Origin: DATELY01 sp035276085
Lineage (GTDB): Bacteria > Pseudomonadota > Gammaproteobacteria > Steroidobacterales > Steroidobacteraceae
DNA: 9,262 bases
Direction of reading: 5' to 3'
Assembly: GCA_035276085.1 (NCBI GenBank)
Contig: DATELY010000247.1
Location: forward strand, 1 to 9,262
In this document: positions 8,652 to 9,262 of the stretch, piece after piece
How positions within the stretch are numbered: the stretch's first letter is position 1
Layout: the number at the start of each line of letters is the position of its first letter
Made by a program: the position numbers and the translations under genes
Notes under the pieces: generated by a model
Seen by the model: only the letters and a program-made list of their open reading frames with translations
The model's database searches: none
What the model was told of the DNA's origin: nothing

Positions 8652-9262
8652 ATGGCAATGTCCCACCGCGCTCTACCGATCATCTTCCTCGCCCTGCTCC
8701 TGGGGCTCGCGTCTGCCTGCAGCAGCAACAAGAACCGCGAGCTCATGAGCAATCCCGAGCGCCTGTACGAGCTCGCCAAGAAGGCCCTGGACAGCAGCAA
8801 TTACAAGGATGCGGTCGAGTACTACGAGCAGCTGGAGGCGCGCTTTCCCTTCAGCAATCCGGCGCGCCAGGGCCAGCTCGATCTCATGTACGCGTACTAC
8901 AAGGATCGCCAACCCGAATCGGCCATCGATCAGGCCGACCAGTTCATCCGCGAGAATCCGACGCATCCGCGCGTCGACTACGCGTACTACATCAAGGGTC
9001 TGGTCTCTTTCGAGCGCAACCGCAACTTCCTCGAACGCTGGTTCAATGCCGATCTGACGCAGCGCCCACCGATCGATGCACGCAAGTCGTTCCAGGCCTT
9101 TCAGACGCTGGTGCAACGCTACCCGAACAGCGAGTACGCCGCCGATTCACGCCAGCGCATGATCTTCCTGCGCAATCGCCTCGCCGACTATGAAGTGCAC
9201 GTCGCGCGGTACTACCTGAAGCGCGGCGCCTACGTCGGTGCGATCAACCGCGCCAAGTACGC
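8652..9262 (+). CDS. bamD: Outer-membrane assembly lipoprotein BamD (5' part)
   Basis: The first 203 codons are present; the gene runs off the right edge (E. coli BamD is 245 residues). BamD is an essential lipoprotein of the BAM complex that inserts beta-barrel proteins into the outer membrane. A lipoprotein signal peptide is clear: a hydrophobic run (8-20) followed by lipobox ASAC with Cys23 as the lipidation site. Ser at position +2 favours the outer membrane. TPR-like repeats follow from about residue 36, with family-typical segments YPNSEY, NPTHPRVDYAYY and FLRNRLADYE. ATG 8652 has AGGA at 8639-8642 with 9-base spacing; an in-frame ATG at 8658 would be 15 bases away and is less likely. 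The divergent rluD partner matches the E. coli arrangement. Confidence 0.96.
   Translation, partial: MAMSHRALPIIFLALLLGLASACSSNKNRELMSNPERLYELAKKALDSSNYKDAVEYYEQLEARFPFSNPARQGQLDLMYAYYKDRQPESAIDQADQFIRENPTHPRVDYAYYIKGLVSFERNRNFLERWFNADLTQRPPIDARKSFQAFQTLVQRYPNSEYAADSRQRMIFLRNRLADYEVHVARYYLKRGAYVGAINRAKY

Noticed and set aside
7838..9193. A 451-codon plus-strand frame crossing rluD antisense and the start of bamD.
   Set aside because: It runs out of frame through bamD, whose own frame shows a lipobox and TPR segments; no protein family is recognisable in it.

Overview
The window looks like a GC-rich gammaproteobacterial chromosome segment made of core housekeeping genes. The layout resembles the E. 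coli neighbourhood bamD <> rluD-pgeF-clpB, and the protein sequences would suit the Xanthomonadales/Nevskiales/Steroidobacter part of the class. That placement is inference from protein resemblance and gene order, not from a search. No phage, transposase, toxin-antitoxin, CRISPR or rRNA/tRNA gene is visible.

Layout, left to right: a GC-rich palindrome at the left edge (1-25); a small alpha/beta hydrolase (55-684, minus); aspS (779-2557, minus); a FmdB-type zinc-ribbon gene (2770-3171, minus); an intrinsic terminator (3190-3227, minus strand); clpB (3267-5885, minus); a ZIP-family metal transporter (6029-6808, minus); pgeF (6864-7601, minus); rluD (7598-8560, minus), whose stop overlaps the pgeF start by 4 bases; a 91-base divergent region; and the 5' part of bamD (8652 to the right edge, plus). 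No gene-free stretch exceeds 300 bases; the longest are 2558-2769 and 5886-6028.

Likely transcription units on the minus strand are rluD-pgeF-ZIP, then clpB with its own candidate heat-shock (sigma-32) promoter and a good terminator, then fmdB-aspS-hydrolase. The functions are ribosome maturation (RluD), cell-wall precursor quality control (PgeF), divalent metal transport (ZIP), protein disaggregation (ClpB), tRNA charging (AspRS) and, divergently, outer-membrane protein assembly (BamD).

The most unusual signal is not a gene. Three of the intergenic gaps each hold a large imperfect inverted repeat whose arms are themselves short tandem arrays: octamers around NGCTGGYC at 704-784 and 5903-6007, and heptamers around AGGCTGT at 2562-2695. 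One supplies the aspS stop codon, one abuts the aspS start codon with only 4 bases between, and one encloses the candidate clpB heat-shock promoter in its spacer. I do not recognise this element family; it may be a REP-like or slippage-generated repeat with regulatory side effects. I found no evidence of a new multi-gene system.
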